A DNA stretch of 64,000 bases from Rehmannia glutinosa (GCA_016081115.2 CM071936.1:90573943-90637942); one strand, 5' to 3'; counted from the stretch's first letter, positions 1 through 12,335 are shown. The notes: a model not told the origin generated them from the letters alone. Made by a program: numbers and translations.

Positions 1-70
1 TCGGATAATTTGGCAAAATTAAGGGCTTGAGTAGACAATTTCATTGGTGCCATTTCTGAGTTTGAGAGAT

Positions 71-2697
71 TTATAGAAAATTCGAAGATTTGTCCAAGAG
101 AGAATACATTTAGGGTTTTGAAAATTCCTTGAGTGCTTAAAGAGAAAGAAATGAGTGTGATCGAAATAGTGATAATTTTGAAATTTAATCAATGAGTTAG
201 GATCTAATTTGAGAAACTGCTTTATTAGAGCATTTAATGAGCATCAATATTTATGTCCAATCATAAGCCTCCTCATACTGTAGACATGCATCTTTAATTT
301 TGGATGTTTGTGGAGCATTTAATGATGCTAACAACCTATGGAAAACATTCCCGCTCATTCAATGTGAGATCTGTCTTTTAGCCATTAAATGTGTCTATTG
401 TTGTCTCTTGGTCTGTCATTGACTCTTCGATGGATAGTCAATCGACACTTGTTGTTGTCTTAGCATGCCCGGATGACTTGACTTTACTAATCACCTGATT
501 TTGCTAATTTTACTCAATTGCTAGAGTAAAATTATTAGAAGTGCAATTCTTTCTCAATTTTTACTCTTCGACCGACTCTTCGAGAAAGTTAACTTAGCTC
601 AATCAAGCCAAGTTCATTCTTTAGCTCTTCAAACTTCGATTCACATAGGGGCTTTGTGAATATATCGCCTAACTTGCTTTTTCGGTTGACACATATTCCA
701 TCCTAATGTCTTTCTTTACTACATAGTATCGATAAAATGATATCTAACATAAATATGCTTAGTTCACGAGTGCAACAATTTGGATTTTGAGTGATTGCTA
801 TTGCACTTGTATTGTCACACATGATTAATATTTCACTTTCTTCAATATTATAATCCCTTAACTATTGTCTCATCCATAAAAATTTGTACTGTGACTTTTT
901 GCAACTATGTACTCTGCTTGAGTGTAGATGTTGCAATTGAATGTTGTTTCTTGTTGAACAAAGAAACTTACATGTTTGAAATATTTGAAAAGTATTAGAT
1001 GTACTCTTCTGTTAATTTTACATCCACCATAATCAGAATCGAGTAGTCTAAGCTTGAATTCCCATTCTTTAGGATACCATAATCCAATTTTTGGTTCCTT
1101 TTGAGATACCTCGAGAATCTTCTTGGCGGTTTGTCATGTGACTTTCCTTTGGGGCGGATGAAATCTTGCACATACACCTACTAAAAATGTGAAGTCAAGT
1201 CTTCTGGCTGTCAAATAGAGAAATGATACAATGCGTGCTCTATACCTTGTTTGATCTATTGGTGTTCCTTCAGCATCAAGATCAATCTTTTTAGATGTGT
1301 TCATAGATATCTTAAAGTCCTAGGAAGAAAGTTAGTTCTCCCATCATGCTCATCTCAAATTTCCCTTGCATGGGCCTTTAGAATTTGTCACATAACTTTT
1401 TATTTGTGGATCCAATGATGATGCCATCTACATAGATTTGCAAAAATTGAATGCTTTCTCCATCTTGGATTCCAAATAAAGTTTTGTCAACCTTTTCTTT
1501 ATGAATCTATTGCCTATAAGAAATTGAGGCAGTGCGTCATGCCAAGCTCTGGGAGCCTCCTTCAGTCCATAAAGTGCCTTTTTCAACTTATACATTTTAT
1601 CTCCTATAGTCTTATGTTCAAATCTTGGAGGTTGTTCAACATAGACTTCTTCCTCTAATTTTTGAAATGCACTTTTCACATCCGTTTGATAGACTGTGAA
1701 GTTCTTGTGAGCAACATAAGCTAGAAACATTCTTATTGCTTCAAGTCTTGCAACAGGAGCAAATGTTTTTTAAAATCTATAGTTTCTTCTTGGTAATACC
1801 CTTTGGCTACTAATCTTGCTTTTTTTTTCAACAACAATTCCTTCTTCATTCATCTTATTTCTGAATACTCACTTTGTTCCAATAACATGTTGGTGAGCAG
1901 GTCTGTGAACCAATTCCCATACTTTGTTTCTCAAACTGGTTTATTTCTTCTTGCATGGCTATAATCCAGTGTGCGTCTTCTAATGCTCTTGACACATCTT
2001 TTGGTTCAACTTGAAAAATAAAACCTACAAACGTGGCTCATGTTGAGTTCTTACTCTTTCTCTTACATTGCTAAAGATTAACTCATGCGGATGGTCTATT
2101 AGCCACCTCACATCAGGTTGGAGTAAGTCTGTTGGATTGACTTGGTTACGAACTAAGTTATCCTGAACAACTTCTACTTGATCATTAGTATTCAAATGTA
2201 ACTTTTTCAGCTCTCTCTGAGATTCAGCTATCTCATCCTCATCAGGGTCGGGACTTCTGAGAGTGATCTCAATATAAGTACTCTTCTGAATAATCGATTG
2301 ATTCATGTTTTCAGCTAACTCATCAATGTGTTATGCACTGATATTGGGTTCATCAAATACAACATGTATTGATTCTTCTTTGACCATAGTCTTTTTATTT
2401 AGTACTCTATATCAGATGAATATCCAAGAAATATTCCTTCATCTATTTTAGCATCAAAAGCTTTCAAATTATCTTTTCCATTATTGTGAATAAAACACTT
2501 GCTTCCAAAGATGTGGAAGTATTCAACATTTGACTTTCTCTCTATCCCAATTTTATAGGGGGTTTTGGACAATTGTCTATTGATCATACATCTATTCTGA
2601 GTATAACAAGTTGTGTTGATGGCTTCAGCCTAAAATCTCTTAGGCAAGCAAGCTTCAGCTAACATGGTTCTTGTAGCTTCTTTGAGGGTTCTGTTTC
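71..2697 (-). mobile_element. Degenerate Ty1/copia pol remnant (W, copy A)
   Basis: Reading the minus strand from right to left, the segment shows an integrase-core end (NRTLKEATRTML near 2690), an integrase C-terminal part (2399-2587, KTPYKIGIERKSNVEYFHIF and FLGYS), the integrase-RT linker (2025-2306), reverse transcriptase (about 1400-1990, with QTDVKSAF and ALYGLKEAPRAW), and RNase H ending in an IFTKPLCES-like motif near 600-680. The RT active site near 1410 reads YVDG instead of YVDD, and there are many frameshifts. The gag and 5' half are missing; the integrase stops where a CACTA-like end begins at 2698. About 71-590 lies 3' of pol and may be LTR, but no TG/CA boundary could be fixed. 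The element is dead and closely related to Z. Confidence 0.85.
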
Positions 2698-3345
2698 AGT
2701 ACAAGAAAAATCTAAAATGACAACAATTTTTCACCATTGTCTATTAAGAAATAACACTATTGTATAAGGTGGTGTTGTAATAGGGTACTAAATGACAATG
2801 AAAACAAACTGTTGTTGTTGAGAAATAAAGAGACTGTTGTCTTTTTTCTCAACCACAACAATTTTGCAACTATGAAAAATGTTGTCTTTGAATGTGATTT
2901 TTGCAATTATATGCAACAATATTTTTTGGTTTTTGATACTGTAATTACAAATTAGACCTATAAGACAAGAATAAAATATGAAATAAGACTACATCAAATT
3001 GCATTCCATAATTCAATGTCACAAAATGTTAATGATTTAGTATCGGTTATACCTAAAGTCCTCTACCAAAATAAAATGGCTTTAACAACAATGATTAAAT
3101 ATCAATTATACATAAAATCCTCTCTGCCAAAACAAAAGGCCCAAAACACCAATATGTTTTTATGTAAATGATGTATAGATAGTAGCTCCAAGTGGTATCC
3201 TTTTATAGCAACTCCAATAACATTAAAGTGTCCATAAAAATAACTTTTGCATGTGCTATAACACCGAAGCTGTAGAATTTTTCCACGTTCATCGATTGCA
3301 TCCACTGGTGCTCCCGACTTTCCAGACACGTGGAACGAGTTCCTC
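2698..3345. mobile_element. CACTA-like terminus and internal fragment (copy A)
   Basis: CAGTACAAGAAAAATCT at 2698 resembles the CACTACAAGAAAA end of plant CACTA elements. It is followed by repeated GACAACA and TTGTTGTC motifs in both orientations, which look like subterminal repeats. It interrupts the W integrase frame. No partner end of the TAGTG type was found before 3484, so the element is partial. A 75-residue minus-strand frame (3102-3329) lies inside and I cannot assign it to a family. Confidence 0.45.
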
Positions 3346-3483
3346 TATGCTTGTATCGTATCGCAGTCTTAATTTAGATGCATGTGCTTATATTTTCGTA
3401 AATTTATAGATAAACCGGTGTGGATATTTTATAATTTATTTTTTCTTTTCTTATTATCTCTTTTCTTTCATATGTAGCTTCTC

Positions 3484-4912
3484 CAATTGCTATATATTTA
3501 TGAAAAAATATATTTTTACGCTCTCACTTTTTTTTTTAGATGTTTTTACGCTCCCACACCTTTTATTAAACTTTTTTATGATTGCAAATATTTCGCAGAC
3601 ATTATGAGCTTAATGTTTCAAAGTTGTTTCAAGCATATTTCGGCTAACAAAATTTCGTTGAAATATAATTTATGCCACCATTAAATAATTAATCTTATAC
3701 TGGAAACAACCAAGAACCATACACAGAAACAGCATGTATGAAAATAAAATATATTCAAATAATATAAAAATAACACATGAATATAAACAACCAAGAACAA
3801 CAAAACAACATGAAAAAAACATAAAAACAATCCAGAAACAACATGGAAACAACATAAGAACAAAAAGAGCGTAAAAAATATGTAAAAGCTGCAGCGAAAT
3901 ATCGAAATAGCACAGGAACAATCAAGAAACAATATAAACAAAATAGAATTAACATAAACAATGTAAAAAAAACACAAAATAACATATAAATAGGTAAAAG
4001 CGTATAAACATCCAAAAAAGCGTATGAATGTGCAAAACAATTATGGAGCGCAAATTAATGTTTTTTTCTTCTAAAAAGATTGGTATTTTTGAGTATTTAG
4101 CTAAAATTGAGAAATTGCAAGTACCATCTTTTGTGAAAGAGGACACTGTTTCAATATAACTTTTACCTATTTTTTACGCTCTTTTTTGTTCATGCGTTGT
4201 TTTACATATTATTTTTGTTGTTTCTAAGTTGTTTTCTATAATGTTTGTAATGTTGGTCTTATGTTTCTTTGTTGTTTCTATATAGTTTTCAATGTCTCAA
4301 TGCAATTTATACTTATTTTTAAGCTCCTTTTGTTAATGTGGTATTTTCTACATTGTTTTTGTTGTTTCTGAGTTGTTTCTATACTATTTAATGTTGTTCT
4401 GATATTTCTTTATTGTTTCCATATTGTTTTCAATGTTTCAATGCAGTTTTTACCTATTTTTAAGCTCTTTTGGTTCATGTAGTGTTTTCTATATTATTTT
4501 TGTTGTTTCTATATAGTTTTCAATGTTATTCTGTTGTTTCTTGGTTGTTTCCATATTTTAGACATTTTTAATGCATTGGATCAAAAATTGAATTGTGTTT
4601 TTTCTATGTGTTGTTTCTATATTATTTTGAATTGCATTTGCTTCATTATATGTTCTTTCATGTGTATTGTTCTTATTTGTTTATAATATTTCGAGTTTAA
4701 AATTGATTATTTGATGGAGGCAGAAATTATTTTTTCACTAAAATTTTATTAGATGAAACATGTTTGAAATATGTTCGAATCAACCTTGAAATTAAAATAA
4801 TGTAATAAAATCCGAGAAATTTGCTAGAACTAATAATGCCCGAAAAATAAAAGGAAGGAGCACAAAAATTCGGAGCGTAAAAGGTGTCTTTTTCAAGAAT
4901 ATTGGGCAATTG
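3484..4912. mobile_element. Inverted-repeat element rich in GAAACAA/TTGTTTC (copy A)
   Basis: The ends are imperfect inverted repeats: CAATTGC followed by a T/A-rich stretch and TTTTTACGCTC on the left, and GAGCGTAAAA leading to GGGCAATTG on the right. The left half is full of GAAACAAC-type units and the right half of TTGTTTC-type units. A 30-bp arm containing AGAGCGTAAAAAATA (around 3858-3890) recurs inverted around 4160-4195. The whole could fold into a long imperfect hairpin. No protein is supported. It may be a non-autonomous MULE or foldback element; similar GAAACA runs occur inside the MULE at 13.6-16.2 kb. Confidence 0.55.
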
Positions 4913-5676
4913 TGTTCTTAACGCTTAATATTTTTTAGCTTTGATTCAAACTTAATTACAGGAGAAGAAAATACTACTTTGATTACATTACTTGATTTTG
5001 ATTACCTTACCATGAGTGATACTTAAGGTAATAGAATCATTCCATAGTTCTACTAATTTGATTGACCTTATAACATGATCATTTGAAAGATGCATGATTC
5101 AAGTCATCTCTTACATAAATTTATGATACTTGATTGGATAGAAAAATATGAATTATGTCATTTTTGACCGAATTGTTTTGATATTTGATATATTTAACTA
5201 TACACAATATATTGATTTTTGACTTAAGCGTCTCCACAACGATCTTCTAATTCTCTTTTGTTTTGCAAAATAATTCATTCATAAGAATGGATTAGCGAAA
5301 CCTTGGTTTCATAGAAAACCATTCATTAAAATGAATTCTTCAAACCTTAAATTCATAGAAAATTACTCAAAAAAATAATTTTATTTCAATGCTCAAATTT
5401 TAGTCGATCACATTAGTTGATTAGTACCACAAGCCTCATACCATATTGACCAACGTATTAGTTAATAGTTAGTTCCAATTTTCCAAATTATAGGTTAATT
5501 ATGTGAATTATATCATTTAAATCACCCACCCATACTTAACAACAAAATACTCATTCTTATCCTAGTAAAAACCATGCTTACAAAACCTCAATGGAGATTG
5601 TACCACTTTCCTCAAATGAAAAAATATTATGTCAATTAACTTACCATATAATTTTCTTTTCATTCTTGTCTACTAC
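4913..5676. other. GH9-A upstream region, AT-rich
   Basis: This is AT-rich sequence between the inverted-repeat element and the GH9 TATA box. No gene is visible. The part at about 4980-5130 recurs at 27170-27320 (copy B) and again, more diverged, at 16735-16880. Confidence 0.6.
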
Positions 5677-5686
5677 TATAAATTAG
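5677..5686 (+). promoter_or_regulatory. Putative TATA box of GH9-A
   Basis: CTATAAATTA lies about 65-75 bp upstream of the ATG at 5750, a normal plant spacing for a TATA box with a short leader. Copy B keeps the same motif. Confidence 0.55.
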
Positions 5687-5749
5687 GCTATAGTCCAAGA
5701 ACATTTTCAATTCAACTAAAAAACTCCTTTGGCAAACTAAACATTAATT

Positions 5750-8700
5750 ATGTCTAATTTGTGTCTCTTGGTCTTTGTCTTTTCTTTTATTGTTCAAGTT
5801 CACAATATTGTCTCAATAGACTATGGGGATGCCCTAACAAAATCTTTGTTGTACTTTGAAGCACAAAGATCAGGAAATTGCCCCTAACCAAAGGGTCCAA
5901 TGGAGAGGTGATTCAGCTCTTGGTGATGGCAGAAGTGCAGGGTAAAATTATCTCTATACTATAATTTTAACGAGTACATTTATTACCAAAAAAATAATAT
6001 TTAATATTCTTTATTTAAATACACCTTTATTACAAACGAGTTGGTTTCTTATACAGTTTATCAAATCAAATCATTTTTCATCATGTAATTTTTTTTAATA
6101 AGTTGGGAGTAGTGGTTGGAGGGAAGGGAATAAATCTCAAAAAAATTGATTACAATTAATAATTACACGTCAAATTTATAAACTTAACGTCATCAATGCA
6201 CACGTGGCTTACACGTGAGTTGATGTTAATAAAAGAGATGAAACACCATTTATAATTGAGATTTGAATTGGAAGTTCAACCTATGAAATGTGATAAAATA
6301 CGAATATTTTTTTATGAAATAATAATGGCTTAAGTATTTTTTTTATTAAGTGATGGCAAACGAACATGAAAAAAAACATGGTGATAGTTGCTTTAATATA
6401 ATTTTCATTAAAAGGGAAAATTTATTTTAAAAAAAAAACCTTATAAGCTCTTAAAATATTTTTGTAACTTACAAGATGATAATTCTTATTCTTACATAAT
6501 TTGTTGAGTTGTTTGGATAAAATAAAATGATAATACCACTTTCAAAATATTAGCAAAAAAAAAAAAGTTTATAGGCTCTTAAATAGCTCTCTTAAAGATT
6601 TACATACAACCACACAACCAGATGTGTATTGTATGCAAATCTACGATAGGTACTACACATGAGGTATTCCTCCAGGAGTAGCATGTATATGACCGCTTAT
6701 AAGAAGTTTTAAAAGTTCAACCAAACACCCTCTAAATCCAAAAAAATAAAAATAGAGGGCTTAAATTCTCATGTACAAATTAAAGTATTGAAATTTTCCT
6801 AATCCATGCATGCATGTTGATTATTTTAGCACATGATTGATCACGGTAGGAGGATCTATGACGCCGGCGACAACGTAAAATCGGGCTCCCAATGGCCTAT
6901 ACGATTACAATGCTCTCTTGGAGCGTGGTGGAGTCGGGCAGCAACTCCAGGCCCGACGAGAGTTATCAAATGCTCGGATGCTATCGGATGGGGAACCGAC
7001 TATCTAATCAAGGCCCATCGGGAGCCCGATGTGCTCTACGGAGAAGTTGGAGATGGCGTGTCGATCACGCGCCGGGCAGAGGCCCGAAGACATGACCACG
7101 CCGGGATGCCTATAGGATTGATGCGCGACACCGAGCCGACCTTCTTTGGCCGGGCGAAAGCATTTGCCGCTTTGCCGCCGCCTCCATTGCTTTCATGAAC
7201 TCGGACCCCCGTTATTCATTTACTCTTCTCAACAATGCAAAACAGGTATGGACTCGACCCAATAAGGTTTCTTAAGGACTTGAGAGTAATGAGAATCAAA
7301 CCTCAGAACTCTTGTCTCGACTTGAGAGTTTTAACCATCCGACCACTATTGATTCGAGTTCCACATAACTTTTACAATTTCAAATTTGGCCCTTTTTATT
7401 TAATTTACTTTATTATTTTTCTTTGGTAGTAAATATGGCATTCTTTAATTGCTAAAATATCTTAGGTATCAAACAAAATAAAAAATTGGTAGCATTTTGC
7501 CCTACATCCTCGAGGAATATATGAAAAATGTATTGTATCATTTGGTTGCAAAATTTAAATAAATGTTGTGCATGTATGCATTGTTTTGAAATTGGATGTG
7601 TACTGACTAAATTGCAATTTGTGACAGTTATTTGACTTTGCCAGAAACCATCCTGGTGTTTACCAAAATAGCATTCCAGTCGCCGGACAGTTCTATACAA
7701 GCAGTGGCTATGAGGTAGGAATTTTAATAGTTCTCCTTATTACAAAAACACCAATAATATTTTAATATTGTAATCTCCAAAGGTATTACAATTTTGTATT
7801 TGCTCAACAAATTACTACTCCTTTTCTTCATAGTGGTATTTGTAAAATAGAAACAAATGTATTTTGTAATTAAATTGGACCCCAAGGTTATTTTTGTAAT
7901 TGATCCAAAATATCTTTTACCAAAAGTTTATATGTGCGGTAAGCCCTTTTATGATAACTTTTGTGGTTCTCATAGACGAACTCGTGTGAAATTTCTTTGC
8001 TTGGCTAGAACGAGCCACTAACAACAAAACGTACACCCAATTCATCACTCGAGCGCCAAATACTGGAGGACTCCAGAAATACTTCTCATGGGACGCTAAA
8101 TTTGTTGGGGCACAAGTCCTCATTGCCAAGGTATACAAACCATATATATATATAGAAAATGCATGCATTATGTAATATAGAAAATTTGTAATTTTGACAG
8201 ACAGTTGGATCTTTTCGCAATTAGACAGAACCTCAAGGGTACTTTTGTAATTAATCGTATATATTAATTAAAATATATAAATTACATTTGCATGAAATTA
8301 ATATTCTATATTTTCAGGGTGTTTTAGAGGGGAAGTTTCCTACGCGTGGAAAGTTGGGTCAAATGAAAGGAAATGCAGATCAATATATTTGCAATCTCAT
8401 CCAAAAAGGAAAAAACAATGTGCCCAAGACAAATGGTGGACTTCTTTGGTTTCTACAAGGGAACAATCAGTATGTCACAAGTGCAACATTTCTTATTACA
8501 GCCTATGCTGATTTTCTTGCCCGCAACAAGAAAACTATTCAATGCCTATTTGGTGTTGTTGGATCTCAGGATTTGATCAATTTTGCCAGATCTCAGGTAC
8601 AAAAATAACACAAAAAGTGGTCGGGTTTGTTTGTAAAGAATGTGATTGTAAAATATTTGATCACGTCAGTAAGTTCTGTTAGTTCCGCTAATAGTTAAGG

Positions 8701-9090
8701 TAATAAAATGTAAGAGGAGATCAAACATCGATCGAGATTTCTTTTTAAAATCTTTTTGATCATTTTCAGGTGGATTACATACTAGGCTCAAACCCAAATC
8801 GATTGAGTTACATGGTCGGGTTCGGGCCGAACTATCCGAAACAAGTTCATCACAGAGGGGCATCAATAGTGTCAATAAAGAAAGACCCAAGGCCCGTGGG
8901 TTGTGGACAAGGTTATGTTGAGTGGTTCAATAAGAATGCAGAAAACCCAAATGTTATAATCGGGGCAATAGTTGCTGGGCCCGATCAGGGAGACAAATTC
9001 AACGATTCCAGACAGAATCCCGGTCAAACTGAGCCCTCAACTTATAATAATGCACCTTTCGTTGGAGTTTTGGCTAGGCTTGCTTCCTAA
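5750..9090 (+). pseudogene. GH9 endo-beta-1,4-glucanase, copy A (disrupted)
   Basis: This is a secreted plant cellulase of family GH9 (cell-wall beta-1,4-glucan hydrolysis). Exons are about 5750-5941, 6836-7245, 7628-7714, 7976-8130, 8318-8596 and 8770-9090, joined by GT/AG introns where these are intact. Exon 1 encodes a hydrophobic signal peptide, then DYGDALTKSLLYFEAQRSG. Exon 2 holds the DAGDN catalytic-base motif. Exon 6 holds VHHRGAS and the acid-region TEPSTYNNA, then a stop. The spliced length of about 480 codons is normal for the secreted class without a CBM. Lesions: TAA at 5885-5887 after two homopolymer losses; exon 2 acceptor CACAG changed to CACAT; several 1-nt losses in exon 2; TGG changed to TGA at 7987-7989 in exon 4. 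Exons 3, 5 and 6 read cleanly. Some lesions may be consensus errors, because copy B is intact at several of them. Confidence 0.85.
7290..7347 (-). repeat. tRNA-derived SINE-like segment in GH9-A intron 2
   Basis: On the minus strand the segment reads like a tRNA head: GTGGTCGGATGGTTAA resembles a Pol III A box, and about 30 bp later GAGGTTTGATTCTC resembles a B box. It sits about 45 bp inside intron 2, antisense to GH9. Copy B (29501-29557) is closer to a tRNA (GGATGGTTAAGACTC and GAGGTTTGATT). The rest of the SINE body and its tail could not be delimited. It is not a functional tRNA gene, as no full cloverleaf could be made. Confidence 0.5.
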
Positions 9091-9288
9091 TTGATATGTA
9101 TACCAATTAAGTTGCTCTTTTTCTAGAAATTAGCAAAAAATAAAATAAAATAAGAAGTTCATTCAGTTATACTTTGGTTTGTAGGAATATAAATAAATGT
9201 GTTATTTGATGTGATCCAACAATTAATTACTTGAATTAGCAAATTTCTAAAGTACGTTTGAATTCATACATGAGATTATAAAATATTT

Positions 9289-9991
9289 TGGGTTATTGAT
9301 TTTTAGTATTTGACCTATAAAGACTTTCTTTGGTTTGATAATCGAGCATTTTGAGTTACCAATTTAGTACCCATCGTCACATGTTTTTATAAATTGGTAC
9401 TTATTCACTTTTAAGGACAAAAATGTCCCCAAGAAACATAAGTATACTCAAAAATTCAGTATATTTATTTAAATTATAAAATCAATTAAAATATTAATTA
9501 ATTTAATTAATAAAAAATAAAAAGAAGTTTCTAAAAATATTAATAAATTTTTAGAAAAATAAAATTAATTACATTAAATTAGTAAATTAATAAACATAAA
9601 TTAAAATTTAATTAATCAAAAAGAAAAATTAGTTTAGTTAATTAATTTTAAACATTAAAATAAAAATTAAATAATTTAAAAATTAAAATTAAGATAAATT
9701 GGAAAATTATAGCAATTTATTTTATTTTTCACAATTAAGAATTTAATAATTTAATTTAAATAATTATAAGTTCTTTCTTAATTAAATTTATTTTTTAAAT
9801 TTAATAATTCTAATTAAAACTTAACTTTTTATAAAAATTAAAAAAATCTTGGGGGCATTTTCGTCCTTAAAAGTGAATAGGTACCAATTTATAAAAAATG
9901 TGAAATATGTGTACTAAATTGGTAACTCGGAAAGGTCAGTTACCAAACCAACAAAGTGCCTATAGGTCAAGTACTAAAAATCAATAACCCA
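9289..9991. mobile_element. MITE-like element with long TIRs, copy A
   Basis: TGGGTTATTGATTTTTAGTA starts the left end, and its reverse complement ends the element at 9991. The inverted repeats extend about 150 bp on each side (left to about 9440, right from about 9845), including the matched pair AAATTGGTACC / GGTACCAATTT. The 400-bp interior is almost pure A/T with no coding. The flanks share AATATTT, a possible target duplication. It lies 200 bp downstream of the GH9 stop and predates the A/B duplication. Confidence 0.7.
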
Positions 9992-11258
9992 AATATTTTT
10001 GTGGTAATTCTTATTTTGTTTGATGCTAATACCATAACATTAGACATAAATTTATAAAACTAAAATCACAATCAAAATAAACTACAAAAATAAAGAATAT
10101 CATAATAAATACAAATACAATTAAACATATTTACATATTCGCTTAAAAGTTATTTGAACCATATTATGTATTCTATCTGATATTCCAATAAATTATATGA
10201 ACATACGTATATAATATGAAATCATTATTGTACACATTACATTTATGTAATGTATGAAAATATCAAATGGAATAGAGGACACATAAAATCTAGATTGGAT
10301 AAGTTGATGGCACAATTTCCCCTCTTGAAGTAGTTAATCTTCTATGGGAGATAGCTTTTGATGAAAATGTGTTTTCTAATTGACATGTCAAATTAAGTCC
10401 CCTAATTCATGGCGATCAATATTTCTAGGAAAGGAAAAGAAGAAAAGGAGGAGGAAGAAAAAGGCCAATCAAAAAGTTGCAAATTAAAAGTTAAGCAAAT
10501 CCATAAAACAAACAAAAAAAGGCCTATCAACAAAATGGATGAATTTCGGTTAATTTATCCAATAAATATAATTAAAAAACATGTATAACAAACGAATGCC
10601 AAAACATAATGTTTTTCCATTCTAGGTGAAAACAACGTCTCCACGGCTATTTTCTAACTTTAGATTATTTTTATTAAAATTTCATGTGAAGATGACACCT
10701 CCGGAGCGGTTTTACGATTAATTTTTTTTATTCGCGTAGTTCGAAATCCAATGGTGGTTGTCGATCGACCGCCATTGTTGCCATTGATGGATGGTATGGC
10801 TTGATGATAGTCATAGTAAGTTTCATCTTGAGATACCTAAAATTTTTGTAGTTGTCATCTTCAATTAAGTCACATGGTGTCATATTTTAATGAATTAAGC
10901 TTCAAATGGGAGGGAACGATAATAATCTCTTCATCATAAAAAACAATAAGGCCGAGGCTCGGAGGTGATGACATGGGCCCATCTCGAAACGGGACGAACA
11001 CAATGGCGGTGAACCACGGTGACAGACACGGGGCCCATCCGAACAAGATGAAATGCAACAATTGTGAAGTCACTTTGCCACGATTGATAGATTATGGGGT
11101 GGTCCTCCGAAAGCAGAAAAAAAAATGCGGTGGCGCTGATTGTGTTGGCCCTCTAAAAAGGAATGAAATATGGCATTGGCGAAGTCCCTTTGCCGCGGCG
11201 CGAAAGGATGACCCTACAAACATTACATGATGCGGCAACGTCAAAGTTACTTTGACGG
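9992..11258. other. Intergenic region between MITE and Z LTR (copy A)
   Basis: No gene was found. The first 900 bp are AT-rich. About 10960-11230 is GC-richer and carries repeated units such as GGGCCCATC and GAAGTC(A/C)CTTTGCC, probably a worn repeat. About 55 bp at 10735-10790 are absent from copy B. A 9-bp-arm hairpin, CGTCAAAGTTACTTTGACG (11239-11257), ends immediately before the Z LTR. Confidence 0.5.
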
Positions 11259-12335
11259 TGTTGGGAAAATTTATGTATAGATTTTGATGATACCATGTAA
11301 AACTTATATTAGAATGTTGGCACCTCAATTTAAATATAATTCAACATGTAATGGATAGGGTTTTATAAGCTCGGTGGAAGGAGCCAAGTTGAAGAATTGC
11401 GGGACTCGTTGAAGATCGAAGAAGAAGACCCAACTATGCGGCGGTGAGTAAAGTGATGTGAAGGTTCGGTCAAGTGAGAAAAAGATGTTTCAATCGGATC
11501 GACAGCAAAGTCATTCCCAAATAATTGGAATTGGTATGTCTAAGGGTATCACGGCAATCGGGATCAAAGAAAGTCGAAAAGAGATCCATTTTCAAGCAAA
11601 GTCAAGGTTTTTCCGAAATAGTCATGTGTCGATCGCTTTTGCCTACAATAAAGTTGTTTTGCTAAAAAGAGTGCAAAAAACAAGGAGCCAATGGGATGTA
11701 CCTAAAATTCTATAGAGAGTTTAATGAAAGGTGCAGAGCATTATATTCAAGGTACAATCTCCATCAATGCTTTAAGACAAGACAAGCCAGCAATCTACAA
11801 AGTTTGAATAATATGTATATCTCTTCCACGGACATATTTTCAAACATACACTATAAAAGGCTGAGGATTCATTTGAGAGAAGGTTACCAAGATTATAAGC
11901 ACGCAAGCATTCAAGCAAATACTGCAAAGCAAAATATCTCTCAAGTATTCAAAGAACATCATCAAGCTGAAACTCGAAGTAAATTGATCCAACACATTCG
12001 GTGAAAGAAAGACGACTTCATCTATTGAAGAAGAAAAATTTGTTATCAAGAACAAAGGTCTACTCTCCAAGGTTGAGGAGGTGTAGTAAAGGTTAGATCG
12101 AAGGAGCTTTGAACCTGTTGGAGGGCTAAGTGATCAAGTCCAAAGGTTTGAAGGAAGGTCAAGTAGCAAGGACCATCTTGTGAAGAAGAAGTTGAGTCGA
12201 TGTGACTAGTTTGTGTGAGCAAAGTTGAATCGGTTTATTACCAATTTGTAACCAAGTTAAGTTACATTAGTATTCTTCTTGGGGTTGGAGAAGAGTAGAT
12301 TAGAGAAATTACCCCATCCTCGAACCACTACAGAT
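11259..12335 (+). mobile_element. 5' LTR of Sirevirus-like copia element Z (copy A)
   Basis: It begins TGTTGGGAAAATTT and aligns along its length with 33397-34480 and with the 3' LTR at 56617. A TATA box (TATAAAA, 11852-11858) precedes the likely transcript start. Alignment to the 3' LTR ends near GAACCACTA at about 12325. The true LTR end and the PBS are not visible, so the boundary with gag is approximate. Confidence 0.75.

Noticed and set aside
3670..4146. Overlapping minus-strand open frames rich in Phe, Cys, Leu and Tyr (and the 174-codon one at 25817-26341) that resemble membrane proteins.
   Set aside because: They are translations of GAAACAA-type low-complexity repeats in several frames at once, with no family match and frame changes between the two copies.
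7290..7347. A possible functional tRNA gene in GH9 intron 2.
   Set aside because: Box A and B motifs are there, but the arms do not fold into a full cloverleaf and copy A differs from copy B in the stems. A tRNA-derived repeat is a better reading.
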